A stretch of 64,000 bases of DNA from Streptomyces sp. ISL-100 (GTDB lineage Bacteria; Actinomycetota; Actinomycetes; Streptomycetales; Streptomycetaceae): contig NZ_JAGGOK010000008.1 of assembly GCF_018614615.1 (NCBI RefSeq), forward strand, positions 1-64,000. Reading direction: 5' to 3'. Under the pieces are notes generated by a model, which was not told the origin of the DNA, ran no database searches, and was given only the letters and a program-made list of their open reading frames with translations. Positions 56,390 to 64,000 of this stretch are shown piece by piece. Every line of letters starts with the position of its first letter. Positions within the stretch are counted from its first letter, which is position 1. Both the position numbers and the translations under genes were made by a program.

Positions 56390-57340
56390 TCACCTCCGCT
56401 TCAGACCCAGCACCTCCGCCGCCGCGAACGTCTCGTTCGGCGGGCGACCCGCGAAGTGCGGCGACAACTGTTCCGCCAGCTCCTCGTACGAGAAAACCTC
56501 CTTCGCCGTATCGAACTTGGCCGCCACCTTCGGCCGTTCCATGACCGCGACCATGCCCCCGTGCACGACGAGCAGCTGACCGTTGACCCGTCCCGCGGCC
56601 GGTGACGCCAAGTAACCGACCAGCGGCGACACATGCTCCGGAGCCAGCGCGTCCAGCTCACCCCCCGCCGGCTCCGCGAAGCCGGCGAACACGTCCTGCG
56701 TCATCCGCGTACGCGCACGCGGACAGATCGCGTTCGCCGTAACGCCGTACTTCCCCAGCGCCAGCGCCGTTGACGTCGTCAGCCCGACGATCCCGCCCTT
56801 CGCCGCCGCGTAGTTCGGCTGCCCGGCCGACCCCGCCAGGTACGCCTCCGACGACGTGTTGACGATCCGGCCGTAGACCGGGCCGCCCGCCGTCTTGGAC
56901 CGCGCGCGCCAGTGCGCCGCCGCGAAGTGCGTGGTGTTGAAGTGGCCCTTGAGGTGGACGCGGATAACCGAGTCCCACTCGTCCTCGGTCATCGAGAAGA
57001 CCATCCGGTCGCGGAGAATCCCCGCGTTGTTGACCAGGATGTCCAGCTTTCCGTACGTATCGACGGCCAACTGGACCAGCGCGCCCGCCTGTTCATGGTC
57101 CGACACGTCGCCGAGGTGGGCCACGGCCTGCCCGCCCGCCGCCCGGATCTCCGCGGCGACCTCCTCGGCCGGGGCCGCCGACGCCTCGCCCGAGCCGTCG
57201 CGCCCGGGCTGCCCGTAGTCGTTGACGACGACGCTCGCGCCGAGCCGGGCCAGTTCCAGCGCCTCCGCGCGGCCGAGGCCACGGCCCGCGCCCGTGACGA
57301 TCGCGGACAGGCCGTCGAGTGGCAGTGACATCGAAGACAT
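56390..57340 (-). CDS. SDR family dehydrogenase, steroid/acyl type
   Basis: A 316-residue protein from ATG 57340 (ATG 57331 is an alternative). Cofactor motif IVTGAGRGLGRAEAL, LVNNAGILRDRMVFSMTEDEWD, the catalytic Ser in NTSSEAY and YAAAKGG (Tyr-x3-Lys) are all present. The 60-residue extension after the core, and the LALGKYGVTANAICPRARTRMT segment, resemble the HSD4-type 3-hydroxyacyl-CoA dehydrogenases of actinobacterial sterol side-chain breakdown. It is third in an operon with an alcohol dehydrogenase and a MaoC hydratase. Confidence 0.85.
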   Translation of the reverse strand: MSSMSLPLDGLSAIVTGAGRGLGRAEALELARLGASVVVNDYGQPGRDGSGEASAAPAEEVAAEIRAAGGQAVAHLGDVSDHEQAGALVQLAVDTYGKLDILVNNAGILRDRMVFSMTEDEWDSVIRVHLKGHFNTTHFAAAHWRARSKTAGGPVYGRIVNTSSEAYLAGSAGQPNYAAAKGGIVGLTTSTALALGKYGVTANAICPRARTRMTQDVFAGFAEPAGGELDALAPEHVSPLVGYLASPAAGRVNGQLLVVHGGMVAVMERPKVAAKFDTAKEVFSYEELAEQLSPHFAGRPPNETFAAAEVLGLKRR

Positions 57341-57351
57341 CCAAGCCCCCC

Positions 57352-58428
57352 TCAGATCTCGATGCACGTGCGCAGGGCCTCGCCCGTACGCATCTGGTCC
57401 AGCGCGTCGTTGATCCCGTCCAGCCGCACCCGGTGGGTGATCAGGCCGGCCAGATCGATCCGGCCCGCGCGCCACAGGGCGATGGCCCGCTCGTACGAAC
57501 GCAGCACGTCGCCACCCCCGTACATCGACGGCAGTATCCGCTTCTCGTCGAAGAACAGCTCGAACATGTTGACCTGGAAGAAGTCGTCCATGGCCCCCGC
57601 GCCGACGACGCACAGCGTCCCGCCGCGCCGCGTCGTCTCGTACGCCGTGCGGGCCGTGGCCGCCTTGCCGACGACCTCGAAGACGTAGTCGAAGCCCTCC
57701 CCCGCCGTAACGCGCTGCTTGGCGTCGGCGAACTCGTCCGGCGACACGGCCTCCGTCGCGCCGAACCTCAGCGCCGCCTCCCGCCGCGACGCGACCGGGT
57801 CGACGGCGATGATCTGCGCCGCGCCCTGGACGCGCGCGCCCTGGATCGCCGAAATCCCGACGCCACCACACCCGATGACGGCGACCGACGAACCGGCCTC
57901 CACCTGCGCCGTGTTGATGGCCGCGCCGAGCCCCGTCGTCACTCCGCAGCCGATGAGGGCGGCGATCTCGTACGGCAGGTCGTCGGGGATCGGGACGGCG
58001 CAGCCCGCGTCGACCACGACCTCCTCGGTGAAGGTGCCGGTCCCGGCGAAGCCGAAGACGTCACCGCCGGGGCGCTTGAAGTTGGGCGTGCCGGCGTTCA
58101 TGAGGCCGGCGAGGCACAGGTGCGCCTGGCCGCGCTTGCAGGACGGGCAGGCGCCGCACGCGGGCAGCCAGCAGACGAGGACCCGGTCCCCCTGACTGAG
58201 GCCCGTGACTCCGTCACCGACGTCGATGACCTCGCCCGCGCCCTCGTGCCCCGGGATGAAGGGGGCGGGCTGCGGCAGTACGCCGCTCATCGCGGAGAGG
58301 TCGGAGTGGCAGAGTCCGGTGGCCCGGACGCGGAGCTTGACCTTGCCGGGCCCGAAGCCCACCGCCTCGACGTCGTCGAGGACTTCGAGCTTGTCCTGCC
58401 CTATCTCGTGCAGTACGGCTGCGCGCAC
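57352..58428 (-). CDS. Zinc-dependent alcohol dehydrogenase (MDR)
   Basis: A 358-residue protein from GTG 58428. Catalytic zinc site: GLCHSDLSAMSG and GHEGAGEVIDVG. Structural zinc: CGACPSCKRGQAHLC. NAD site: VAVIGCGGVGISAIQGARVQGA. The sequence is of the class III/benzyl-alcohol dehydrogenase type. It oxidises an alcohol or hydroxyacyl intermediate with NAD. It lies between the MaoC and SDR genes with short gaps, so it should be co-expressed with them. Confidence 0.9.
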   Translation of the reverse strand: MRAAVLHEIGQDKLEVLDDVEAVGFGPGKVKLRVRATGLCHSDLSAMSGVLPQPAPFIPGHEGAGEVIDVGDGVTGLSQGDRVLVCWLPACGACPSCKRGQAHLCLAGLMNAGTPNFKRPGGDVFGFAGTGTFTEEVVVDAGCAVPIPDDLPYEIAALIGCGVTTGLGAAINTAQVEAGSSVAVIGCGGVGISAIQGARVQGAAQIIAVDPVASRREAALRFGATEAVSPDEFADAKQRVTAGEGFDYVFEVVGKAATARTAYETTRRGGTLCVVGAGAMDDFFQVNMFELFFDEKRILPSMYGGGDVLRSYERAIALWRAGRIDLAGLITHRVRLDGINDALDQMRTGEALRTCIEI

Positions 58429-58455
58429 GGTACGGCTCCCTTCACGACGTTCAGG

Positions 58456-59310
58456 TCAGGTGTGTACGACGGTGGTGTCGGCCAGTACCGGCGCGTCGTC
58501 CCTCTCGACGGCCGTGACCGACACCTGGACGCGCCCCGGCGACTTCCACATCCGCAGGCGCAGGGTCTCGCCGGGGAAGACGACCCCGGCGAAGCGGGTG
58601 CTGTACGAGCTCACGCGCGCGACGTCTCCGCCGAGCACGGTGTCGACGACGGCCTTGAGCGTCATGCCGTACGAGCACAGGCCGTGCAGGATCGGTCGGT
58701 CGAAACCGGCGAGCTTCGCGAATTCGGGGTCGGCGTGCAGCGGATTCCAGTCGCCGGAGAGGCGGTAGAGCAGTGCCTGGTCCTCGCGCACCTGCCGCTC
58801 GACTTCCGCGTCCGGCGCGCCCGTGGGCTGCTCGGTGCGGGCGGAGGGGCCGCGCTCGCCGCCGAAGCCGCCTTCGCCGCGTACGAAGATCTGGGCGTCG
58901 CTGGTCCACAGCGGCCCTTCGTCGTCGGCGGTCTCGGAGCGCAGCACGAGCACCGCCGCCTTGCCCTTGTCGTACACCGCCTGGACCTTGGACGTCTGTA
59001 CCGCCTTGCCCTTGACGGGGATCGGGCGGTGCAGCTCGATGCGCTGGCCGCCGTGCAGGACGTGGGCGAGATTTACGTCGATGCCGGGCGCCGACAGTCC
59101 GCCGACCACGGCCATGCCGGCGCCCGCGACGGTGGCGAAGCTGGGCAGGACGTGCAGCCGGGATTCGAGGGTGTAGCGCAGCTCGTCGGGGTCGGTGGCG
59201 GGCGTACCGGCGCCGAGGCCGAGGTGGTAGAGCTGGACGTCCTTGTGGTCCCAGGCGATCTCGGCGCTGCGGGGTTCGGCTGCGACGGCCTTTGCCGCAT
59301 CGATGGGCAT
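58456..59310 (-). CDS. MaoC-like (R)-specific enoyl-CoA hydratase
   Basis: A 284-residue protein from ATG 59310. Double hot-dog architecture. The C-terminal half has the hydratase-2 motif: DWNPLHADPEFAKLAGFDRPILHGLCSYG, with the catalytic Asp and His. The N-terminal half has HLGLGAGTPATDPDELRYTLE and LHGGQRIELHRPIP. Length and motifs fit the steroid/fatty-acyl hydratases such as Hsd4B of mycobacteria. First gene of the operon, 98 bases downstream of a KstR-type palindrome. Confidence 0.85.
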   Translation of the reverse strand: MPIDAAKAVAAEPRSAEIAWDHKDVQLYHLGLGAGTPATDPDELRYTLESRLHVLPSFATVAGAGMAVVGGLSAPGIDVNLAHVLHGGQRIELHRPIPVKGKAVQTSKVQAVYDKGKAAVLVLRSETADDEGPLWTSDAQIFVRGEGGFGGERGPSARTEQPTGAPDAEVERQVREDQALLYRLSGDWNPLHADPEFAKLAGFDRPILHGLCSYGMTLKAVVDTVLGGDVARVSSYSTRFAGVVFPGETLRLRMWKSPGRVQVSVTAVERDDAPVLADTTVVHT

Positions 59311-59768
59311 GGGGATGCTGCTCCTTGATGGATGGAAGACCTCGGTGCGGCCGTCCGCACCGTCGGTCGCACCGAGGTCGTACGGGACCGGCCGCCGACC
59401 GCCACTTCTAGAACGCGTTCTAGGCCGATGGGGCCTATGTATAACGCACCACCCGGCAGTTGTGAAGACAGCTCGCTGACGCTGCGTCAGATTACTGACA
59501 GCTCGGTGCCAGGACATTTGTCCCGGCCGAGTCCGTACAAGCGCATCTGCCGTCGGCGGGCGCCGTCTCCGTAACGTCGTCCGTATGAAAACGACAACGG
59601 CAGGGGACGACGGGGCCGCCCCGGTCCTTCCACTCGCTCCGGCTTCCTGGTGAGCGGAGTCGACCGTACGGAACTACCTGTCGTCGGCGATCGGCAAGAC
59701 CGGCACCCGCAACCGCAGGGCGGCGGTACGGGCGGCGAGGCAGCAGGGGTGGCTCTGACTTCCTCGCG
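59311..59768. other. Intergenic region between MaoC operon and MFS gene
   Basis: Contains the KstR-type palindrome and a 22-codon frame at 59585-59653 (MKTTTAGDDGAAP...). No larger credible gene. The 3' part lies next to the end of the MFS gene. Confidence 0.4.
59408..59423. promoter_or_regulatory. KstR-type operator palindrome
   Basis: CTAGAACGCGTTCTAG is a perfect 16-bp palindrome and fits the TnnAACnnGTTnnA motif of the TetR-type cholesterol-regulon repressor KstR. It lies 98 bases upstream of the MaoC start. Confidence 0.75.
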
Positions 59769-61220
59769 CTACGCCTGCTTTTTACGGGGGCGCGGCAGCC
59801 AGACCAGCATCAGCACCACCCCCGCGAGCAGCGCCCCGGCCCCCACCCGGAACGCCAGGGCGTACCCGGCCGTCAGTGCCTCCGCGCTCAGCTCGCCACC
59901 CGTCCTGGACGCCGCGACTGTCGACAGCACCGCGAGACCCAGCGCGCCGCCCATCGTGCGCGAGGTGTTGATGAGGCCGGACAGGAGCCCGGCGTCGCCC
60001 GGTTCGCCGCTCGATGTGGCGAGCGAGGCCAGTGGGGTCGACGCGAGGCCGGCGCCGACCATCATCACGACGCCCGGGCCGAGGATGGCCGTGAGGTACG
60101 TCCCTTCGGCGCTCAGCGTGGACTGCCACGCCATGCCGGCGGCCGCCACCAGGGCGCCGCTGATCGCGACGCGGCGCGCACCGAACCTGGCCATGAAGCG
60201 CGGGGCCAGCTTGGAGCCGATGACGATGCTCAGGGAGCTGGGGACGAGGGCGAGCCCGGCGCCGAGCGGGGTGTAGCCCAGGACGTTCTGGGCGTACAGG
60301 GTCATGAAGAACCACATGCAGAACATCGCGGAGCCGTTCACGAACATCGCCGCGTTCGCGGCCGATACCGCCCGCACCCGGAAGAACTTCAACGGCATCA
60401 GCGGCGCCCTGGTCCGCGCCTCCACCGCCACGAAGGCGCCGAGGAGCAAGAGTCCCGCCGCCAGCGGCACCAGGGTGGCCGCCGCCGCCCAGCCTTCCGC
60501 CTCGGTCTGCACAATCCCGTACGCGAGAGTCGCGAGCCCGGCGGTGACCAGCAGTGCGCCGGGGAGGTCGAGCCGCCGCCCGTCCCTGGCCTGGCTCTCG
60601 ACGAGCCACAGGGCGGCGCCCGCGAGAACCAGCGCGCCGACCGGCACATTGATCAGCAGCACCCAGCGCCAGGACAGCGCGTCCGTCAGCAGGCCGCCGA
60701 CGAGCCCGCCCGCGGCTCCGCCGCCCGCGCCGACCGCCGACCACGTTCCGATGGCCCGCGTTCTGGCGGGGCCTTCGGGAACGGCGGAGGTGAGGATGGT
60801 GAGCGTCGCGGGCGCCAGTACGGCCGCGCCGAGGCCCTGGGCCGCGCGGGCGGCCAGCAGGTGCCAGTCGTCCTGGGCGAGCCCGCCGGCCAGGGAGGCG
60901 GCGGTGAAGAGGCCGAGTCCGGTCAGGAAGGTCCGCTTTCGACCGAAGAGGTCCGCCGCGCGGCCGCCGAGGAGCATGAAGCCGGCGAAGGCGATCGCGT
61001 AGGCGTTGACCACCCATTGCAGACCGATCGCGCTCAGCCCGAGGTCGGCGCGCATCGACGGCAGCGCGACGTTCACGACGGACACGTCGAGGACGACGAG
61101 GAACTGGCCCGCGCAGGCGGCGAGTACGACCACCCAGGTGCGGGATGCCTTACGGGCGGCCGGTATTCGGGTTTCGGAGTCCGAGGAGGAGGAAGAGGAG
61201 GCTTGGACCATGGGCGTCAT
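59769..61220 (-). CDS. MFS drug exporter, DHA2 (14-TM) type
   Basis: A 483-residue integral membrane protein from ATG 61220 (ATG 61211 also possible). DHA2 marks are VLDVSVVNVALPSMRADLGLS (motif in helix 1), GRAADLFGRKRTFLTG between helices 2 and 3, and GLVGGLLTDALSWRWVLLINVPVG (motif C region, helix 5). Around fourteen hydrophobic segments can be counted. It should expel toxic or antibiotic compounds by proton antiport. No adjacent TetR gene is seen. It separates the two lipid-catabolism groups. Confidence 0.9.
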   Translation of the reverse strand: MTPMVQASSSSSSDSETRIPAARKASRTWVVVLAACAGQFLVVLDVSVVNVALPSMRADLGLSAIGLQWVVNAYAIAFAGFMLLGGRAADLFGRKRTFLTGLGLFTAASLAGGLAQDDWHLLAARAAQGLGAAVLAPATLTILTSAVPEGPARTRAIGTWSAVGAGGGAAGGLVGGLLTDALSWRWVLLINVPVGALVLAGAALWLVESQARDGRRLDLPGALLVTAGLATLAYGIVQTEAEGWAAAATLVPLAAGLLLLGAFVAVEARTRAPLMPLKFFRVRAVSAANAAMFVNGSAMFCMWFFMTLYAQNVLGYTPLGAGLALVPSSLSIVIGSKLAPRFMARFGARRVAISGALVAAAGMAWQSTLSAEGTYLTAILGPGVVMMVGAGLASTPLASLATSSGEPGDAGLLSGLINTSRTMGGALGLAVLSTVAASRTGGELSAEALTAGYALAFRVGAGALLAGVVLMLVWLPRPRKKQA

Positions 61221-61267
61221 GGTCGCAGCATTGGTCTGCCCCGTACATCCGGGTTCCGGCGAACGCC

Positions 61268-61870
61268 TCAGTCCACCGGACTGATCTCGCTCACCCTGCA
61301 CTCCTCGACCAGCCTCGCGCGCTCCGGTTTGAGCATGGCGACATCGAAGCGCTCGGTCCCGCCGGCCTCGACGGTAACGTCCGAGTACCCCGAGGAAACC
61401 ACCCTGCCGCGCGCGGACACGAATTCGACGGACACCTGGTACGTGCGCTCCTCGGCCTCGCGCGAGGTGATGCGTACGGTCGCGGTCGTTTCGGGATCGC
61501 CGTAACCCGGCGACGCCTTCACTTTCCCCTTGCCCCTGCCCTTGCGCTTGCCGTTGAGCTCGCGCTCCTTGGCGTCGACGCACTCGGTGATGACGACATC
61601 GACGGCAGAGGTCGACGTGGGCGTGGGCGTCGGCTCGCTGGTGTACGAGCCACCGGACGACGACTGGTCATCGCCGGAGTCGTCGTAATCACCGTTGCTC
61701 TTCCCGGAGTTGGAGCAGCCGCCTCCATCACCGCTGCTACTGCTGCCACCCCTGCTCTTGCCCTTGCTCTTGCCCGCGGTCGATGTCTGGAAGCCGGTCA
61801 GCGCCAGCACCACCACCGCGAGTACCGCCGCGAACCTCAGACGTCGGCGCACCATCGCCGTTACCCCCAT
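61268..61870 (-). CDS. Secreted Ser/Gly-rich protein
   Basis: A 200-residue protein from ATG 61870. A signal peptide is clear (VRRRLRFAAVLAVVVLALTGFQTSTA). The region about 35-85 is low-complexity (Ser, Gly, Lys, Asp) with one Cys. The C-terminal part (about 95-200) is an Ig-like beta domain (TATVRITSREAEERTYQVSVEFVSARG ... VTVEAGGTERFDVA). Function unknown; perhaps exported and wall-associated. Confidence 0.7.
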   Translation of the reverse strand: MGVTAMVRRRLRFAAVLAVVVLALTGFQTSTAGKSKGKSRGGSSSSGDGGGCSNSGKSNGDYDDSGDDQSSSGGSYTSEPTPTPTSTSAVDVVITECVDAKERELNGKRKGRGKGKVKASPGYGDPETTATVRITSREAEERTYQVSVEFVSARGRVVSSGYSDVTVEAGGTERFDVAMLKPERARLVEECRVSEISPVD

Positions 61871-61949
61871 GCCACTGTCCCGCCATGCCACTGTCCCGCC
61901 CCTGTCGCGCGTTACCTTAGACGACGGGTTTTGGCCACGCGCGGCAACC

Positions 61950-63140
61950 TCATGCCGCCCGCAGCATCGTCACCACCGCCGCGCCGCCGAGCCCGATGTT
62001 GTGCGCCAGCCCGACCCGCGCTCCCGCCACCTGTCGCACCCCCGCCTCGCCCCTCAACTGCCACGTCAGTTCCGCCGCCTGCGCCAGCCCGGTCGCGCCC
62101 AGTGGGTGGCCCTTGGAGATCAGTCCGCCCGACGGATTGACGACCCACCGTCCCCCGTACGTCGTCGCCCCGCTCTCCACCAGCTTCCCGGACTCGCCCT
62201 CCCCGCACATGCCAAGCGCCTCGTACGTCAGCAGCTCATTGACGGAGAAGCAGTCGTGCAGCTCGACGACGTCGACGTCCTCGATGCCGAGCCCGGACGC
62301 CTCGTACACCTGAAGGGCCGCCGCCCGCGACATCGGCTTGCCCACGACGTCGATACAGGATCCGGAGGCGAAGGATTCCCCGGTGTCCGTCGTCATCGCC
62401 TGGGCGACGATCTCGACGGCCCTGCCGTGCAGGCCGTGCTGGACGAGGAAGCGCTCGGAGACCACGACAGCTGCTGCCGCGCCGTCGGACGTCGGCGAGC
62501 ACTGGAGCTTGGTCAGCGGCCGGTGGATGGTCTTCGCGGCGAGGATCTCGTCGACCGTCCACACGTCCTGGAACTGGGCGTTGGGGTTGTCCGCCGAGTG
62601 CCGGTGGTTCTTGGCGGCGACCGCGGCGAGCTGCGCCTGTGTCGTGCCGTACCGCTCCATGTGCTCCCGCGCCGCGTTGCCGAAGATCTGGGCGGTGGGC
62701 GGGGTCATCTCGAAGCCGTGGGCGGCGGCCATGACGCCGTAGTGCCGGGCGACGGGGGAAGTCGCGAAGTCCCCACCGTCCGAGCCACCCCCCAGCGCGC
62801 CCCGCTTCATCTTTTCGAAGCCCAGCGCCAGCACGCAGTCGCTGATGCCGCCCTCGACGAACTGCCGCGCCATCATGAGCGCCGTGGAACCAGTGGCGCA
62901 GTTGTTGTTGACGTTGTAGACGGGGACGCCGGTCAGACCGAGTTCGTACGCCGCCCGCTGCCCGGCCGTCGAGGCCTGGAAGCAGTAGCCGACGGAGACC
63001 TGCTGGACTTTCCCGTACGGGATCCCGGCGTCGTCCAGCGCCTTGGTGCCGGCCTCCTTCGCCATGTCCCAGTACCGCCAGTCACGGCTCTCGGGCTTCT
63101 CGAACTTCGTCATCCCGACACCGACGATGTAAGCCTTCAT
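61950..63140 (-). CDS. SCP2-type thiolase / lipid-transfer acetyl-CoA acyltransferase
   Basis: A 396-residue protein. Thiolase-like fold with active Cys in [12 protein letters not shown], His in [15 protein letters not shown] and the C-terminal [14 protein letters not shown]. The replacement of the usual second Cys box by HNIGLGG is typical of SCP2-thiolases and the steroid-linked Ltp proteins of actinobacteria. It would cleave 3-ketoacyl-CoA side chains or act as an aldolase partner. It follows the acyl-CoA dehydrogenase by 21 bases, as in lipid degradation operons. Confidence 0.9.
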   Translation of the reverse strand: MKAYIVGVGMTKFEKPESRDWRYWDMAKEAGTKALDDAGIPYGKVQQVSVGYCFQASTAGQRAAYELGLTGVPVYNVNNNCATGSTALMMARQFVEGGISDCVLALGFEKMKRGALGGGSDGGDFATSPVARHYGVMAAAHGFEMTPPTAQIFGNAAREHMERYGTTQAQLAAVAAKNHRHSADNPNAQFQDVWTVDEILAAKTIHRPLTKLQCSPTSDGAAAAVVVSERFLVQHGLHGRAVEIVAQAMTTDTGESFASGSCIDVVGKPMSRAAALQVYEASGLGIEDVDVVELHDCFSVNELLTYEALGMCGEGESGKLVESGATTYGGRWVVNPSGGLISKGHPLGATGLAQAAELTWQLRGEAGVRQVAGARVGLAHNIGLGGAAVVTMLRAA

Positions 63141-63161
63141 CAGCAGGTCTCCCTCTCCCCT

Positions 63162-64000
63162 TCAGTCACGCGGCAGGCCGAGAATCCGCTCGGCCACGAC
63201 ATTGAGCTGAACCTGGGTCGTACCGCCCGCGATCGTCAGACAGCGCGACATCAGGAAGCCGTGCACGGCCCGCTCTCCCGCCCCTTCCCGCACGGCGCCC
63301 TGCGGGCCGAGCAGTTCGAGGGCGAGTTCGGCGACCTTCTGCTGGTGCGGGGTCTGGACGAGTTTGCGTACGCTCGCTCCCGCGCCCGGCTCAAGACCCG
63401 ACACCTGCTGCGTCGCCGTCCGCAGCCCGATGCAGGCCAGGGCGTGCGCCTCGGCGGCGAGCGCCCCGATGCGCGCCCGGTAAGCGTCGTCGAGCTGGCC
63501 GGATCCCGCGATCAACGCCTCCAGTCCGGTGTCGAAGGCGACCTGGTCGGCCATATGGACCCGCTCGTTGCCCAGGGTGTTACGGGCGACCTGCCAGCCG
63601 CCGCCCACCTCCCCGACCACCGCGTCGTCCGGCAGCAGTACGTCGTCGAAGTAGACCTCGTTGAAGAGCGAGTCGCCGGTGATCTCCTTCAGTGGCCGGA
63701 TGTCGATGCCTTCGGCCGCCGCTTTCATGTCGACGAGGAAGTACGTCAGCCCCTTGTGCTTCGGCGCCTCCGGGTCCGTACGCGCGAGCAGGATCCCGTA
63801 ATCCGCCCACTGCGCCGCGCTCGTCCATACCTTCTGCCCGTTGACGCGCCAGCCTTCGGCCGTCTTCTCCGCCCGCGTCCGCAGCGATGCGAGATCCGAC
63901 CCTGCCTCCGGCTCCGAGAACAGCTGGCACCACAGCATCTCCCCCCGCAGCGTCGGCCCGAGGTACCGCTCCTGCTGCTCGGGCGTCCCGTACGCGATCA
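63162..64000 (-). CDS. Acyl-CoA dehydrogenase, 5' end outside window
   Basis: The last 279 codons are inside; the start lies beyond 64000. The sequence opens within YGTPEQQERYLGPTLRG and has LWCQLFSEPEAGSDLASL (flavin and substrate loop), GWRVNGQKVWTSAAQWADYGILLART, and the C-terminal TIAGGTTQVQLNVVAERILGLPRD. These are classical acyl-CoA dehydrogenase motifs. It introduces the alpha-beta double bond in acyl-CoA with FAD. Its place before an SCP2 thiolase suggests a steroid or branched lipid substrate. Confidence 0.9.
   Translation of the reverse strand, partial: IAYGTPEQQERYLGPTLRGEMLWCQLFSEPEAGSDLASLRTRAEKTAEGWRVNGQKVWTSAAQWADYGILLARTDPEAPKHKGLTYFLVDMKAAAEGIDIRPLKEITGDSLFNEVYFDDVLLPDDAVVGEVGGGWQVARNTLGNERVHMADQVAFDTGLEALIAGSGQLDDAYRARIGALAAEAHALACIGLRTATQQVSGLEPGAGASVRKLVQTPHQQKVAELALELLGPQGAVREGAGERAVHGFLMSRCLTIAGGTTQVQLNVVAERILGLPRD

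Noticed and set aside
59585..59653. A 22-codon frame upstream of the KstR-type region
   Set aside because: Very short, no ribosome site, no downstream gene to regulate on that strand.

Overview
The window is high-GC actinobacterial DNA, almost certainly from a Streptomyces chromosome. Codon use is strongly GC-rich, GTG/TTG/CTG starts are common, and an actinobacterial RNase P RNA gene lies beside host-type genes. Two regions meet near 45 kb. Positions 1 to about 45.1 kb are most of an integrated siphovirus-type prophage whose left end lies outside the window. Positions about 45.3 to 64 kb are host chromosome.

Prophage, rightward late genes (1.0-30 kb). The order is head, connector and tail: an acidic head protein, an HK97-type maturation protease fused to a 2H phosphoesterase domain, major capsid protein, an HNH endonuclease, a small protein plus metallophosphoesterase pair, a TIG-domain protein, head-tail connectors, tail terminator, major tail protein, a second HNH endonuclease, the tail chaperone pair made by a -1 frameshift, tape measure, distal tail protein, baseplate proteins, a large tail fibre and a membrane/holin pair. 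Portal and large terminase are not present and should lie to the left. Three cargo genes interrupt the operon: an antisense gene of unknown family (161-886), a membrane pentapeptide-repeat protein (8275-9459) and an antisense HEPN/zinc-ribbon protein (13235-14338). A short element around CGCGAC recurs in the gaps of this region.

Prophage, replication and lysogeny side (30-45 kb). A 560-bp non-coding stretch with twelve exact GGCGCGCC octamers separates the late genes from a leftward operon: unknown protein, winged-helix protein, replication initiator-like protein, DnaC-like loader, membrane protein and Sak4-like ATPase. Rightward genes follow: ParB-like protein, small terminase-like protein, endolysin and SSB. 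A leftward ECF sigma factor module, two small DNA-binding proteins and a tyrosine integrase complete the prophage. Early genes share a 5' leader hairpin with the loop AGAGCAA.

Host chromosome (45.3-64 kb). rnpB (minus strand) is followed by a MerR regulator and membrane protein, an RNB ribonuclease, YaaA, a KDPG aldolase, an RNase HI/phosphatase - zinc-ribbon - Nif3 operon, an iron-siderophore lipoprotein with an iron-box-like promoter, and a cluster resembling steroid/lipid catabolism: MaoC hydratase, zinc alcohol dehydrogenase and SDR under a KstR-type palindrome, then an MFS exporter, a secreted protein, an SCP2-type thiolase and a truncated acyl-CoA dehydrogenase.

The best candidate for an undescribed system is the antisense HEPN/zinc-ribbon gene inside the tail operon. 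Next come the prophage's own regulatory vocabulary (late CGCGAC elements, AGAGCAA leaders, ECF sigma module) and the GGCGCGCC array.
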